In this document: positions 46,322-56,180 of the stretch, in pieces
How positions within the stretch are numbered: the first letter of the stretch is position 1
Layout of the letters: each line of letters starts with the position of its first letter
NCBI RefSeq assembly: GCF_021117345.1
Contig: NZ_CP088261.1
Coordinates: forward strand, 1,674,001 to 1,738,000
Direction of reading: 5' to 3'
From: Microbacterium sp. cx-55
GTDB lineage: Bacteria; Actinomycetota; Actinomycetes; Actinomycetales; Microbacteriaceae
Length of the DNA stretch: 64,000 nucleotides
Position numbers and translations under genes: made by a program
Notes under the pieces: generated by a model
What the model was told of the DNA's origin: nothing
The model's database searches: none
The model's input: the letters and a program-made list of their open reading frames with translations, nothing else

Positions 46322-46363
46322 ATGGTGCGTTGTTGCCGCCGAACAAGGCATGCACCGATCTGA
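46322..46363 (+). CDS. Possible leader mini-ORF upstream of aceE (13 codons)
   Basis: ATG at 46322 opens a 13-residue frame, [13 protein letters not shown], with TAAGCT five bases upstream, the spacing of leaderless genes in this window. It contains adjacent Cys codons and many Arg codons. Its TGA overlaps the ATG of a second mini-ORF (TGATG). It could be a regulatory leader peptide or simply the point where ribosomes enter the aceE message. No homology can be argued for so short a product. Confidence 0.4.
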   Translation: MVRCCRRTRHAPI

Positions 46364-46407
46364 TGGTTCCTTCCGGCAAGACCTGCCGTGTGATGAAAGG
46401 CGTCTAG
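46363..46407 (+). CDS. Possible second mini-ORF, overlapping the aceE start
   Basis: A 14-residue frame, [14 protein letters not shown], beginning inside the stop of the preceding mini-ORF and ending in TAGTG, where its stop shares one base with the aceE GTG. The chain of overlaps would deliver translating ribosomes to aceE. Real translation is unproven. The aceE ribosome site AAAGG lies within this frame. Confidence 0.35.
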   Translation: MVPSGKTCRVMKGV

Positions 46408-49133
46408 TGACTGTCCACGATCAGGATCCGTACTCGCAGGGCCCGCAAGACAGCGACCCCGAAGAGACCGCCGAATGGCAGGAATCCCTCCAACAGCTCG
46501 TCGATGCGCGGGGGCACGCTCGCGGTCGCGAGATCATGCTCAGCCTTCTCAAGAGCTCCCGTGATCTGCACCTCGGTGTGCCGATGGTTCCGACCACCGA
46601 CTACATCAACACGATCGCGCCCGAGAACGAGGCCGAGTTCCCCGGCGACGAAGAGATCGAGCGCCGCTACCGCGCCTGGATCCGCTGGAACGCAGCCATG
46701 ACGGTGCACCGGGCACAGCGCCCCGGCATCGGGGTCGGCGGCCACATTTCGACGTACGCGTCGTCCGCCGCGCTCTACGAGGTCGGCTTCAACCACTTCT
46801 TCCGTGCGGCCGACCACCCCGGTGGCGGCGACCAGATCTTCTTCCAGGGCCATGCCTCCCCCGGTATGTACGCCCGGTCCTTCCTCGAAGGTCGCCTGAC
46901 CGAGCAGCAGCTCGACGGCTTCCGTCAGGAGAAGTCCGCCGGCGCGAACGGTCTCCCGTCGTACCCGCATCCTCGCCTGATGCCGGACTACTGGCAGTTC
47001 CCGACCGTGTCGATGGGCCTCGGCCCGATCAACGCGATCTACCAGGCGATGACCAACAAGTACCTCACCAACCGTGGCGTGAAGGACCTGTCCGACTCGC
47101 GCGTCTGGGCCTTCCTGGGCGACGGCGAGATGGACGAGGTCGAGAGCCGCGGTCAGCTCCAGGTCGCCGCGAACGAGGGTCTCGACAACCTCACGTTCGT
47201 CGTCAACTGCAACCTGCAGCGACTCGACGGCCCGGTGCGCGGTAACGGCAAGATCATCCAGGAGCTCGAGAGCTACTTCCGCGGCGCGGGCTGGAACGTC
47301 ATCAAGGTCATCTGGGGCCGCGAATGGGACGAGCTGCTCGCCCGCGACTCCGACGGCGCTCTCCGTAACCTCATGAACGTCACTCCGGATGGTGACTTCC
47401 AGACGTACAAGACCGAGAACGGCGCGTACGTCCGCGAGCACTTCTTCGGACGGGACGAGCGCAGCGCCGCCCTGGTCAAGGACTACTCCGACGAGCAGAT
47501 CTGGAACCTGAAGCGCGGCGGACACGACTACCGCAAGGTCTACTCGGCCTTCAAGGCCGCCGTCGAGCACAAGGGCCAGCCGACCGTCATCCTCGCGCAC
47601 ACCATCAAGGGCTACGGCCTGGGTCCGCACTTCGAGGGCCGCAACGCGACCCACCAGATGAAGAAGATGACCCTCGACGACCTGAAGCACTTCCGCGACG
47701 CGATGCACATCCCGGTCACGGACGCGCAGCTCGAAGAGAACCCGTACACCCCGCCGTACTACAACCCCGGCGCCCAGGACGAGACGATCCAGTACATGCT
47801 GGAGCGCCGTCGCGAGCTCGGCGGATTCCTGCCCGAGCGGCGCTCGACGCACGTCGGCCTCACCCTGCCGGACGACAAGGCGTACGCGCTGCCGAAGAAG
47901 GGTTCTGGCACGCAGGAGGTCGCCACCACGATGGCGTTCGTCCGCCTGCTGAAGGACCTGCTCCGCGTCAAGGACTTCGGCAACCGGATCGTGCCGATCA
48001 TCCCGGATGAGGCACGCACCTTCGGTATGGACGCGTACTTCCCGACCGCCAAGATCTACAACCCGAACGGCCAGAACTACACCTCGGTCGACCGGGAGCT
48101 GCTGCTCGCCTACAAGGAGAGCCCGCAGGGTCAGATCATGCACGTCGGCATCAACGAGGCCGGCGCGGTCGCCGCGTTCACCGCGACCGCGACGTCGTAC
48201 GCGACGCACGGCGAGCCGCTCATCCCGGTCTACGTCTTCTACTCGATGTTCGGCTTCCAGCGCACGGGCGACGCCCAGTGGGCGGCGGGCGACCAGATGT
48301 CGCGCGGATTCATCATCGGCGCGACGGCCGGCCGCACCACTCTGACGGGTGAAGGGCTCCAGCACGCGGACGGACACTCGCACCTGCTGGCGTCCACGAA
48401 CCCGGCCACGGTTTCGTACGACCCGGCCTACGGTTACGAGATCGCGCACATCGTGCGGTCCGGAATCGAGCGGATGTACGGCGGCGAGCACTCCGACCCG
48501 AACGTCATGTACTACATCACCGTGTACAACGAGCCGATCGTGCAGCCCGCGGAACCCGAGGGCGTGGACGTCGAGGGCATCGTCCGCGGCATCCACCGCA
48601 TCTCCGAAGGCTCCGGCAACGGACACCGCGCGCAGATCCTCGCGTCGGGTGTCGGAGTGCCGTGGGCGCTCGAGGCGCAGCAGTTGCTGCGTGACGACTG
48701 GGGCGTCTCGGCGGATGTCTGGTCGGTCACCTCGTGGACCGAACTGCGCCGTGACGGCCTCGCCGCCGACGAGCACACGTTCCTGAACCCGTCCGACGAG
48801 CCACGGACCGCCTACGTGACGGAGAAGCTGCGCGATGCGCAGGGACCGGTTGTCGCGGTCAGCGACTTCATGCACGCCGTGCAGGACCAGATCCGCCAGT
48901 GGGTGCCGAACCGGTACCTGACGCTCGGCGCCGAGGGTTTCGGTTTCTCGGACACGCGCGCCGCTGCCCGCCGGTTCTTCAAGATCGACGGCCCGTCGGT
49001 CGTGGTCCGCACCCTGCAGGGCCTGGCCGAAGAAGGCGTCATCGATCGCTCCGTCATCGCCCAGGCAATTGAAAAGTACCGCCTGAACGACGTCACCGCC
49101 GGCACCTCCGGGAACGCGGGCGGCGAGAGCTGA
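46407..49133 (+). CDS. aceE: Pyruvate dehydrogenase E1 component, homodimeric AceE type
   Basis: A 908-residue thiamine diphosphate enzyme that decarboxylates pyruvate and acetylates the lipoyl groups of E2. [23 protein letters not shown], the ThDP motif [20 protein letters not shown] with downstream NCN, and the C-terminal transketolase-like domain are all present. Length is normal. GTG at 46407 ([15 protein letters not shown]) follows AAAGG by six bases and overlaps the stop of a mini-ORF. The regulator gene fasR follows two bases later, linking acetyl-CoA supply to fatty acid synthesis. Confidence 0.96.
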   Translation: MTVHDQDPYSQGPQDSDPEETAEWQESLQQLVDARGHARGREIMLSLLKSSRDLHLGVPMVPTTDYINTIAPENEAEFPGDEEIERRYRAWIRWNAAMTVHRAQRPGIGVGGHISTYASSAALYEVGFNHFFRAADHPGGGDQIFFQGHASPGMYARSFLEGRLTEQQLDGFRQEKSAGANGLPSYPHPRLMPDYWQFPTVSMGLGPINAIYQAMTNKYLTNRGVKDLSDSRVWAFLGDGEMDEVESRGQLQVAANEGLDNLTFVVNCNLQRLDGPVRGNGKIIQELESYFRGAGWNVIKVIWGREWDELLARDSDGALRNLMNVTPDGDFQTYKTENGAYVREHFFGRDERSAALVKDYSDEQIWNLKRGGHDYRKVYSAFKAAVEHKGQPTVILAHTIKGYGLGPHFEGRNATHQMKKMTLDDLKHFRDAMHIPVTDAQLEENPYTPPYYNPGAQDETIQYMLERRRELGGFLPERRSTHVGLTLPDDKAYALPKKGSGTQEVATTMAFVRLLKDLLRVKDFGNRIVPIIPDEARTFGMDAYFPTAKIYNPNGQNYTSVDRELLLAYKESPQGQIMHVGINEAGAVAAFTATATSYATHGEPLIPVYVFYSMFGFQRTGDAQWAAGDQMSRGFIIGATAGRTTLTGEGLQHADGHSHLLASTNPATVSYDPAYGYEIAHIVRSGIERMYGGEHSDPNVMYYITVYNEPIVQPAEPEGVDVEGIVRGIHRISEGSGNGHRAQILASGVGVPWALEAQQLLRDDWGVSADVWSVTSWTELRRDGLAADEHTFLNPSDEPRTAYVTEKLRDAQGPVVAVSDFMHAVQDQIRQWVPNRYLTLGAEGFGFSDTRAAARRFFKIDGPSVVVRTLQGLAEEGVIDRSVIAQAIEKYRLNDVTAGTSGNAGGES

Positions 49134-49135
49134 GG

Positions 49136-50353
49136 ATGAGCCGATCCCCGGAGTCGCCAGACAAGGCGGAGACACTCGCCTGGTTACGGCGCATCTCCGG
49201 GGATCTGGCCACCATCACCATCAAGCGGCTCGAAGACACCCTGCCGTGGTACGCCGACATGCCGCCCGCGCGGCGGTCGTCGGTGGGGCTGGTGGCACAG
49301 GCGGGCATCACCGCATTCATCCAGTGGTATGACGATCCGACATCGACACCCTGGATCGCTGCCGACATCTTCGCCAGCGCTCCGCGTGAGCTGCTGCGGA
49401 GCGTCAGCCTGCAGCAGACGCTCCAGCTGATCCGCGTGACCGTCGAGGTCACGGAAGAGCGCGTCGCCGGTCGCGCAGAGGACCTCCGCGAGGCGATCCT
49501 GCTGTACTCGCGTGACGTCGCCTTCGCCTCCGCCGATGTGTACGCCCGCGCGGCAGAAGCTCGCGGTCTCTGGGATGCGCGCCTGGAAGCTCTCGTGGTC
49601 GACTCCATCCTCACGGGTGAAGCCGACGAAGAGCTGCCCAGCCGCATCGCGGCGCTCGGCTGGCACGGCCACGGCGAGGTCTCGGTACTCGTCGGCACGA
49701 CGCCCCCGCAGTTCGACGTCGATCAGCTTCGGCGGCGTGCCAGAAAGCTCGGCGTCGACGTTCTCGTCGGCGTGCAAGGGTCGCGCCTCGTGCTGGTCAT
49801 CGGACGGACGGATCCGTCGCACCAGGCACACGACGACGAGACCGATCTTTCGCTCGCGGAGATCGCCAAGCGTCTCGAGCCGGGATTTGGCCCCGGCCAC
49901 CTCATCCTCGGCCCCACCGTTCCTGCTCTCATCGACGCGAGTCAGAGCGCCCGCGCGGCGTTGGCCGGATTCGCTGTCGCACGTGCCTGGCGGAACGCGC
50001 CGCGGCCCGTGGAGGCCGATGACCTTCTGCCCGAGCGCGCGCTCGCCGGCGACCCGCTCGCCAAGCAGACCCTCGTCGAGCGCGTGTATCGCCCGCTCCG
50101 TGCCCACAGCGCCGACCTCGTCACGACGCTCTGGAGCTATCTCGACAACGGCCGATCGCTCGAGGCGACCGCGCGCGAACTGTTCGTGCATCCCAACACC
50201 GTGCGTTATCGGCTCAAGAAGGTTTCTGACGTCATCGGATGGGACGCGACCGGCCCCCGCGAGGCGCTGATTCTGCAGACCGCGCTCATTCTCGGGGCGA
50301 TCGGAACCGACACGACACGGCGACGCTCGTCGGCAACACGCCGCCCGCGCTGA
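49136..50353 (+). CDS. fasR: PucR-type transcriptional regulator, FasR-like
   Basis: A 405-residue regulator. The N-terminal part (WLRRISGDLATITIKRLEDTLPWYADM) and the C-terminal HTH_30 helix-turn-helix (RSLEATARELFVHPNTVRYRLKKVSDVIGW) match the PucR-like protein encoded directly upstream of fabD in actinobacteria. The Streptomyces homologue FasR activates the fabD-fabH-acpP-fabF operon. The same gene order is seen here. The start lies two bases after the aceE stop, so it is cotranscribed with aceE. The 86 bp before fabD contain a plausible target palindrome. Confidence 0.88.
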   Translation: MSRSPESPDKAETLAWLRRISGDLATITIKRLEDTLPWYADMPPARRSSVGLVAQAGITAFIQWYDDPTSTPWIAADIFASAPRELLRSVSLQQTLQLIRVTVEVTEERVAGRAEDLREAILLYSRDVAFASADVYARAAEARGLWDARLEALVVDSILTGEADEELPSRIAALGWHGHGEVSVLVGTTPPQFDVDQLRRRARKLGVDVLVGVQGSRLVLVIGRTDPSHQAHDDETDLSLAEIAKRLEPGFGPGHLILGPTVPALIDASQSARAALAGFAVARAWRNAPRPVEADDLLPERALAGDPLAKQTLVERVYRPLRAHSADLVTTLWSYLDNGRSLEATARELFVHPNTVRYRLKKVSDVIGWDATGPREALILQTALILGAIGTDTTRRRSSATRRPR

Positions 50354-50385
50354 CCGACTATCGATCGGCACCAAAGGAAGAACGG

Positions 50386-50410
50386 ATTCTTGTCTGGATT
50401 CCACCAGAAT
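50386..50410. promoter_or_regulatory. Candidate FasR operator upstream of fabD
   Basis: An imperfect palindrome with arms attcttgt and accagaat (seven of eight outer pairs match) separated by nine bases. Its right end is 29 bp before the fabD GTG, so it would overlap the -35 region of a leaderless fabD promoter, a position suited to an activator. Confidence 0.4.
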
Positions 50411-50439
50411 GCCGCTCCCGATCTTGGCAGGATGGAATT

Positions 50440-51360
50440 GTGATCATCGGTCTTTTCCCCGGGCAGGGGTCTCAGACGCCCGGGTTCCTCTCGCCGTGGC
50501 TCGAACTCGAGGGCGCCCGCGAGCGCATGGCGGCCTACTCGGATGCTGCGCAGGTCGACCTGATCGCCGCCGGCACCGACGCGGATGCCGACGAGATCCG
50601 CGACACGAAGATCGCACAGCCGCTGATCGTCGCCGCCGCGCTCCTCTCGTGGCACGCACTCGCTGAGCGCACCGAGGCCGTGATCGGCGGTGTCGCCGGA
50701 CACTCGGTCGGCGAGCTCGCCGCGGTCGCCGCATCCGGAGTCCTCACGGACGACGACGCTCTTCGTCTGGTCGGCATTCGCGGCCGCGCCATGGCTGCCG
50801 CAGCCGCTGTCTCGCCCACCGGGATGAGCGCGATCCTCGGCGGCGACGAGGAGACGGTGCTCGCACGACTCGCCGAGCTCGATCTGACGCCCGCCAACCG
50901 CAACGGAGGCGGTCAGATCGTCGCTGCCGGCGCGCTCGACGCACTGACGGCGCTGGCGTCCGATGCCCCGCGCGGCACCCGCGTCGTACCGTTGCAGGTG
51001 GCCGGAGCCTTCCACACGCACCACATGCAGCCCGCGGTCGACGCTCTCGCGCGCGCTGCGGCGGCGCTGGCGCCGAACGACCCCGACCGCACGCTCTGGA
51101 CCAACTCGGACGGTTCCGTCGTCGCCCACGGCCGCGCCGCGCTCGACCTGCTCGTCGGCCAGGTCGCCGCGCCCGTGCGCTGGGACCTCGACATGGCCTC
51201 CTTCGCGGAACACGGCGTGACCGGGCTCATCGAGTTCGCGCCCGCCGGAACCCTCGTCGGCCTCGCCAAGCGCGGCCTGCGCGGCACCCCCGCCGTCGCC
51301 GTCAAGACGCCCGACGATCTCGATGCGGCCGTCGCGCTGCTCCCGGAGGAGAACGCATGA
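50440..51360 (+). CDS. fabD: Malonyl-CoA:ACP transacylase
   Basis: A 306-residue enzyme loading malonyl groups onto acyl carrier protein. Landmarks are FPGQGSQTPG at the start, the nucleophile Ser89 in GHSVGE, and His192 in AFHTHHM. GTG at 50440 gives MIIGLFPGQGSQ; a longer reading upstream would run into fasR. CAGGAT lies six bases before the start and may act as a -10 of a leaderless transcript. The stop overlaps the fabH start (ATGA). Confidence 0.95.
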   Translation: MIIGLFPGQGSQTPGFLSPWLELEGARERMAAYSDAAQVDLIAAGTDADADEIRDTKIAQPLIVAAALLSWHALAERTEAVIGGVAGHSVGELAAVAASGVLTDDDALRLVGIRGRAMAAAAAVSPTGMSAILGGDEETVLARLAELDLTPANRNGGGQIVAAGALDALTALASDAPRGTRVVPLQVAGAFHTHHMQPAVDALARAAAALAPNDPDRTLWTNSDGSVVAHGRAALDLLVGQVAAPVRWDLDMASFAEHGVTGLIEFAPAGTLVGLAKRGLRGTPAVAVKTPDDLDAAVALLPEENA

Positions 51361-52358
51361 CCCCCACCATCCGGCAGTCCCAGGGACCCGCCTACACGCG
51401 GATCTACTCCTACGGGGCCGCCCGCGGTGAGGTCGCGGTGACCAACGACGACCTGATCGAGCCCATCAACTCGAGCGACGAGTGGATCCGTCAGCGCACC
51501 GGAATCATCACGCGCACGCGCGCGGTGCCGGAGACCAGCGCGACCGACCTGGCCACGATCGCCGCGACCGAGGCGGTGGAACGCTCCGGTATCGCCCCCG
51601 ACCAGATCGATCTCGTGATCATCGCTACGATCAGCAACTCGCGGCAGACGCCGTCGATGTCTGCGGTCGTGGCCGATCGGATCGGCGCCAACCCGGCGGC
51701 GGCCTACGATGCCAACGCCGCCTGCGCCGGATTCACGTACGCGGTCGCGCAGGCCGACGCCCTCATCCGCGCGGGTGCCGCGCACTACGCCGTCGTCGTG
51801 GGCGCGGAGAAGCTCTCCGATGTCGTCGACCCGACCGACCGCAGCATCTCGTTCCTGCTCGGCGACGGTGCCGGCGCCGTCGTCGTCGGACCGAGCGACA
51901 CTCCCGCCATCGGCCCTACGGTGTGGGGATCGGACGGCTCGAAGGCGGATGCGGTCGGCATGGACGCGACCCTCACCGAGTTCCGCGACGGCGCTGCCCC
52001 GTGGCCGACCCTGCGCCAGGACGGGCCCGTCGTGTTCCGGTGGGCCGTGTGGGAGATGGTGAAAGTCGCGCGACGCGCGATCGAGGCCGCGGGAATCGAG
52101 GCATCCGATCTCGCCGCGTTCGTGCCCCACCAGGCCAACATGCGCATCATCGATGAGTTCGCCAAGCAGCTCGGGCTTCCCGAGACGGTGATCATCGGGC
52201 GCGACATCGCCACGACCGGCAACACGTCGGCGGCATCCATCCCGCTCGCCACCCACCGGTTGCTGGAAGAGAACCCCGAGCTCAGCGGCGGTCTCGCCCT
52301 GCAGATCGGGTTCGGCGCGGGACTCGTCTTCGGCGCCCAGGTCGTGGTGCTCCCATGA
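51357..52358 (+). CDS. fabH: Beta-ketoacyl-ACP synthase III
   Basis: A 333-residue enzyme that starts fatty acid chains by condensing an acyl-CoA primer with malonyl-ACP. The catalytic triad is visible: Cys123 in NAACAGF, His258 in VPHQANMRI and Asn289 in TTGNTSAAS. SSDEWIRQRTGI and GFGAGLVFGAQVV mark the family. The ATG overlaps the fabD stop. In Microbacteriaceae, branched primers are usual, so the enzyme probably prefers branched acyl-CoA, although this cannot be read directly from the sequence. Confidence 0.95.
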   Translation: MTPTIRQSQGPAYTRIYSYGAARGEVAVTNDDLIEPINSSDEWIRQRTGIITRTRAVPETSATDLATIAATEAVERSGIAPDQIDLVIIATISNSRQTPSMSAVVADRIGANPAAAYDANAACAGFTYAVAQADALIRAGAAHYAVVVGAEKLSDVVDPTDRSISFLLGDGAGAVVVGPSDTPAIGPTVWGSDGSKADAVGMDATLTEFRDGAAPWPTLRQDGPVVFRWAVWEMVKVARRAIEAAGIEASDLAAFVPHQANMRIIDEFAKQLGLPETVIIGRDIATTGNTSAASIPLATHRLLEENPELSGGLALQIGFGAGLVFGAQVVVLP

Positions 52359-52427
52359 CGGACGAAGCGACGCATCTAGACTGATTCGCGGTCACCGACC
52401 CCCTAAGCCTCAACATAAGGAGACACC

Positions 52428-52676
52428 ATGGCTTTCACCACTGACGAAGTTCTCGCGGGCCTCGCCGAGCTGATCACCGATGAGACCGGCATTTCGGCCG
52501 ACGAGGTCGCCCTCGAGAAGTCGTTCACCGATGACCTCGACATCGACTCCATCTCGATGATGACCATCGTCGTGAACGCCGAGGAGAAGTTCTCCGTGAC
52601 CATCCCCGACGACGAGGTCAAGAACCTCAAGACCGTCGGCGACGCGGTCACGTTCATCACCAGCAACCAGGCGTGA
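52428..52676 (+). CDS. acpP: Acyl carrier protein
   Basis: An 82-residue acidic carrier protein. The phosphopantetheine attachment site is Ser41 in DDLDIDSIS. AAGGAG lies upstream of the ATG. It is 69 bp downstream of fabH and 49 bp before fabF, the normal order of the actinobacterial FAS-II operon. Confidence 0.96.
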   Translation: MAFTTDEVLAGLAELITDETGISADEVALEKSFTDDLDIDSISMMTIVVNAEEKFSVTIPDDEVKNLKTVGDAVTFITSNQA

Positions 52677-52725
52677 GCCGACGCGGTGGGGACCTCGTCC
52701 CCACCGCACCGACCAGAGAGAGAAC

Positions 52726-53964
52726 ATGAGCCCGTCTCGCATCGTCGTCACCGGAATCGGTGCGTCCACGCCCATCGGCGGCACCGCACCGGAGAGCTGG
52801 ACCGCCTTGCTCGGCGGCGCCTCCGGTTCTCGCACCCTCGAGCACGAATGGGTGGAGAAGTACGGACTGCCCGTGACCTTCGCTGCGGAGGCGATCGTTC
52901 GCCCGGAAGAGGTGCTTGCGCGTCCCGTGGCAAAGCGGCTCGACCCCGCCTCGCAGTTCGCGCTGATCGCCGCGATGGAAGCGTGGGCGGATGCCGGTGC
53001 CCCGGAGGTCGATCCCGTCCGTCTGGGCGTCGACTTCGCGACCGGTATCGGCGGCGTATGGACCCTGCTCGACGCGTGGGACACCCTGCGTGAGAAAGGT
53101 CCGCGGCGCGTCATGCCGATGACGGTGCCGATGCTCATGCCGAATGCGGCGGCCGGAAATCTCTCTCTGCACTTCGGTGCCCGAGCCTTCGCACGGACGG
53201 TCGCCAGCGCGTGCGCGTCGAGCATCGAGTCGATTGTGAACGCTGTCGAGCATCTGCGTGCGGGTCTCGCCGACGTGGTAATCGCCGGCGGCACCGAGTC
53301 CGCCATCCACCCGATCACAATGGCGTCCTTTGCCTCGATGCAGGCGCTTTCCAAGCGTAACGACGACCCGGCCACGGCATCCCGTCCCACCAGCATCGAT
53401 CGTGACGGTTTCGTCATGGGCGAGGGCGCTGCGGCGCTCATCCTCGAGACCGAGGAGCACGCAAAAGCGCGCGGTGCGAAGATCTACGCGGCGGTCGTGG
53501 GCGGTGGCGTGACCGCCGATTCGTACCACATCACGGCGAACGACCCCGAGGGGCACGGCGCAGCGCGCGCGGTCACGCTCGCGCTGGAGATGGCGGGCGC
53601 ATCTCCTGACGACGTCACCCACATCAATGCGCACGCGACGTCGACGCCGGTCGGCGATCCGAACGAATATCAGGCGCTGCGCCAGGTCTTCGGAGCGCGG
53701 ATCGACGAGATCCCGGTGTCGGCGACCAAGGCTTCCACCGGGCACCTGCTCGGCGGGACCGGTGCGCTGGAGGCGATCTTCACCATTCTCGCCATCCGCG
53801 ACCGTCAGGCGCCCCCGACGATCAACTTGACCACTCAGGATCCGGCCGTACCGTTCCGCGTGTCGGGTGAGGTGCAGAGCCTCGGCTCCGGCGATCAGCT
53901 CGCCATCAGCAACTCGTTCGGTTTCGGCGGGCACAACGCCGTCGCCGCGTTCGCGTCGGTCTGA
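52726..53964 (+). CDS. fabF: Beta-ketoacyl-ACP synthase II
   Basis: A 412-residue elongating condensing enzyme. The nucleophile is Cys163 in ASACASSIES. The two histidines lie in NAHATSTPVGD and STGHLLGGTGALE, and the GFGGHNAV end is present. It extends acyl-ACP with malonyl-ACP. It is the last gene of the operon, and a strong hairpin follows. Confidence 0.95.
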   Translation: MSPSRIVVTGIGASTPIGGTAPESWTALLGGASGSRTLEHEWVEKYGLPVTFAAEAIVRPEEVLARPVAKRLDPASQFALIAAMEAWADAGAPEVDPVRLGVDFATGIGGVWTLLDAWDTLREKGPRRVMPMTVPMLMPNAAAGNLSLHFGARAFARTVASACASSIESIVNAVEHLRAGLADVVIAGGTESAIHPITMASFASMQALSKRNDDPATASRPTSIDRDGFVMGEGAAALILETEEHAKARGAKIYAAVVGGGVTADSYHITANDPEGHGAARAVTLALEMAGASPDDVTHINAHATSTPVGDPNEYQALRQVFGARIDEIPVSATKASTGHLLGGTGALEAIFTILAIRDRQAPPTINLTTQDPAVPFRVSGEVQSLGSGDQLAISNSFGFGGHNAVAAFASV

Positions 53965-53987
53965 GCCGTCCCGAGACGATCACCGCA

Positions 53988-54025
53988 GAGAGATGCCCCC
54001 GGAGTACGCTCCGGGGGCATCTCTC
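53988..54025 (+). terminator. Terminator of the fab operon
   Basis: A perfect 17-bp stem (gagagatgcccccggag and its complement) with a four-base loop, followed by gtttct. It begins 23 bp after the fabF stop. Confidence 0.9.
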
Positions 54026-54115
54026 GTTTCTGTCGGGCGGCGGTGCGCCTTCCCGGTGCCGGGACGTATCACCGACCTCCGGTAGCAGCACTCCCGCCGC
54101 CCGAAGCGTGGGGGC

Positions 54116-54619
54116 TCAGCCGACCTTGTGCAGCCAGACGATCGGAACTTCATCACCGGCGTGCCGGAACGCCTCGAGTTCTTCATCCCATGCCGCGCCC
54201 AGCGCGACCGACAGCTCGCGCTGGAGTTCGATCGGGTCACCGGCGGCGATCTCCATGGCGTACCGGATGCGGTCCTCACCGACGACGATGTTGCCCGCCG
54301 TGTCGGTCTGGGCGAAATGGATGCCGAGGTCGGGCGTGTGCAACCACCGACCGCCGTCGCTGCGCGGAGTGGGGTCCTCCGAGACCTCGAAGCGCAGGTG
54401 CTCCCACCCGTGCATCGCACTGGCGAGCGCCGCGCCGGTGCCGCCCGGGGCTTCCCAGTAGAACTCGGCACGCCGACTGCCCGGCAGTACCGGCTGATCG
54501 ATCCAGTCGAAGTTGACTGCGCGCCCGAGGGCACGACCGACAGCCCACTCCAGGTGGGGGCACAACGCGCGTGGCGCCGAGTGGATGAGCACCACTCCGC
54601 GCGCCATGTGAGCAGCCAT
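54116..54619 (-). CDS. DUF3145 family protein
   Basis: A 167-residue protein of the conserved actinobacterial DUF3145 family, usually found beside the fab operon. It starts MAAHMARGVVLIHSAPRALCPHLEWA and shows EFYWEAPGGTGAALASAMHGWEHLRFEV and the WLHKVG end. The function is unknown. ATG at 54619 has GGAGA five bases upstream; an internal ATG four codons later is a weaker alternative. Confidence 0.9.
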   Translation of the reverse strand: MAAHMARGVVLIHSAPRALCPHLEWAVGRALGRAVNFDWIDQPVLPGSRRAEFYWEAPGGTGAALASAMHGWEHLRFEVSEDPTPRSDGGRWLHTPDLGIHFAQTDTAGNIVVGEDRIRYAMEIAAGDPIELQRELSVALGAAWDEELEAFRHAGDEVPIVWLHKVG

Positions 54620-54719
54620 CTTTTCTCCGATCCTCAGGTACGTCTTCCCCTACGACCTGCGCCTCGGAGTGAGGCTGGTTATGCAATTGTTACACGGCTA
54701 TTATCTCCGGCGCGCCCGG

Positions 54720-54739
54720 GAATCACAAGTCTGTGATTC
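54720..54739. promoter_or_regulatory. Inverted repeat next to the CoA-transferase start
   Basis: Arms gaatcaca and tgtgattc match perfectly around a four-base loop, ending nine bases before the GTG start. A TATTAT element at 54699-54704 could be the -10, which would place the repeat just downstream of the transcription start as an operator or leader hairpin. Confidence 0.45.
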
Positions 54740-54748
54740 GGTGGTGCC

Positions 54749-56140
54749 GTGAACCTGGGATCGGTGGGCATCGACGTGGCCGAAGCGCTGGGTATGGAGC
54801 ACGCGCTCGGGCAGATTGCGGAGGCACGCGGATCTCTGCCGTGGTCATCACCGCTCGCCGTCGGAACGCTCGCATGCGACAGCGTCGCTCTTGCTTCGCT
54901 GGCTCTCGGCCTCGCGCGGAACGCCCGCACCCCGGCCCCCACCTCACCCGTCCGCGTCGACCGAGCGCGGGTCGCCACCTCCTTCACGAGTGAGCGGATC
55001 TTGCAGATCGACGGCCAGCATCCGGCCGTATGGGCACCGCTCTCGGGCTTCCGGACCGCGCGTGACGGTTTCGTTCGCACCCACGCGAACTATCCCCACC
55101 ACGAGAACGCGCTGCGCCGGGTGCTCGGCCTTGGCGACGGGGCCGACGCGGCCAGCGTAAGCGCCGCGATCGCCGAGCGAGATTCGGTCGAGCTGGAGAC
55201 CGCCGCAGCACAGGCAGGAGCGGTGGTCGGCGCCGTGCGGACGAGCGAGCAGTGGCGAGAGCATCCGCAGGCGCGCTCGATCGCCGCCGCGCCGATCGTC
55301 GAGGTGACCCGCACCGGTGCCGGCCGGCCGCGCGCCTGGACCACGGATGCCGCGCCCCTCGCCGGCATCCGCGTTCTCGATCTCACCCGGGTCCTCGCCG
55401 GTCCGATCGCCGCACGTGATCTGGCGCTGGCGGGCGCCGAGGTGCTGCGCGTCGACGCGCCGTTCCTGCCGGAGACAGGGTGGATCCATCTCGACACCGG
55501 CCAGGGAAAGCGCTCGACGCTGCTGGATCTCTGCGATCGAACTGACGGCGCGCGGTTCGAATCGCTGCTGAAGCGCGCGGATGTCGTGCTCACCGGGTAC
55601 CGACCGGGCGCCCTCACGCGGTTCGGTCTCGACCCGGAGGATCTCGCGCAGCGGCATCCCGGTCTTGTCACCGGCTCGGTCTCGGCGTGGGGAACGCAGG
55701 GCCCCTGGGCGGGCAGACGTGGCTTCGACAGCATCGTGCAGGCGGTCACCGGGATCGCGGTCGCGGTGACCGCCGATGGCGAAACCCCGGGCACGCTGCC
55801 GGCGCAGGCACTCGATCATTCGACAGGGCACTTCTTGGCCGCCGCGCTGACGATGGCCCTCGTCGGGCAGCGCACGGTCGGCGGCTCCGTCGACGTGCGG
55901 ATGTCGCTCGCCCGGGTCGCCCACGCTCTTCTCGACTCCACCGACGGCGCGACCGTCCCGCCCGATGCGGGCGCACCGGCTGCACCGTGCCGAACGCGTG
56001 CACCGAGCGAGAGCCGGCCCTTCTCGCTCACGTACGCGCCGCCCGTCCTCGCCTTCGACGGCGCGCCGGACGACTATGCCGACGTGGGTGGTCCGTGGGG
56101 CATCGACGCGCCCGATTGGGCCCGTTCGAACGCGTCGTAG
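54749..56140 (+). CDS. CaiB/BaiF-type CoA-transferase family III
   Basis: A 463-residue protein. The N-terminal 200 residues resemble the C-terminal lobe seen in actinobacterial family III members (RDGFVRTHANYPHHENALRRVLG, WREHPQARSIAA). The CoA-transferase core then starts at PLAGIRVLDLTRVLAGPIAARDLALAGAEVLRVD and continues with GFDSIVQAVTGIAVA. These enzymes move CoA between carboxylic acids. The substrate is not predictable. The GTG start has only a weak GGTGG before it; a perfect inverted repeat lies just upstream. Confidence 0.85.
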   Translation: MNLGSVGIDVAEALGMEHALGQIAEARGSLPWSSPLAVGTLACDSVALASLALGLARNARTPAPTSPVRVDRARVATSFTSERILQIDGQHPAVWAPLSGFRTARDGFVRTHANYPHHENALRRVLGLGDGADAASVSAAIAERDSVELETAAAQAGAVVGAVRTSEQWREHPQARSIAAAPIVEVTRTGAGRPRAWTTDAAPLAGIRVLDLTRVLAGPIAARDLALAGAEVLRVDAPFLPETGWIHLDTGQGKRSTLLDLCDRTDGARFESLLKRADVVLTGYRPGALTRFGLDPEDLAQRHPGLVTGSVSAWGTQGPWAGRRGFDSIVQAVTGIAVAVTADGETPGTLPAQALDHSTGHFLAAALTMALVGQRTVGGSVDVRMSLARVAHALLDSTDGATVPPDAGAPAAPCRTRAPSESRPFSLTYAPPVLAFDGAPDDYADVGGPWGIDAPDWARSNAS

Positions 56141-56180
56141 GCATCGGACGGCGCCCGGGACACCCCGCAAGACAACGGAG

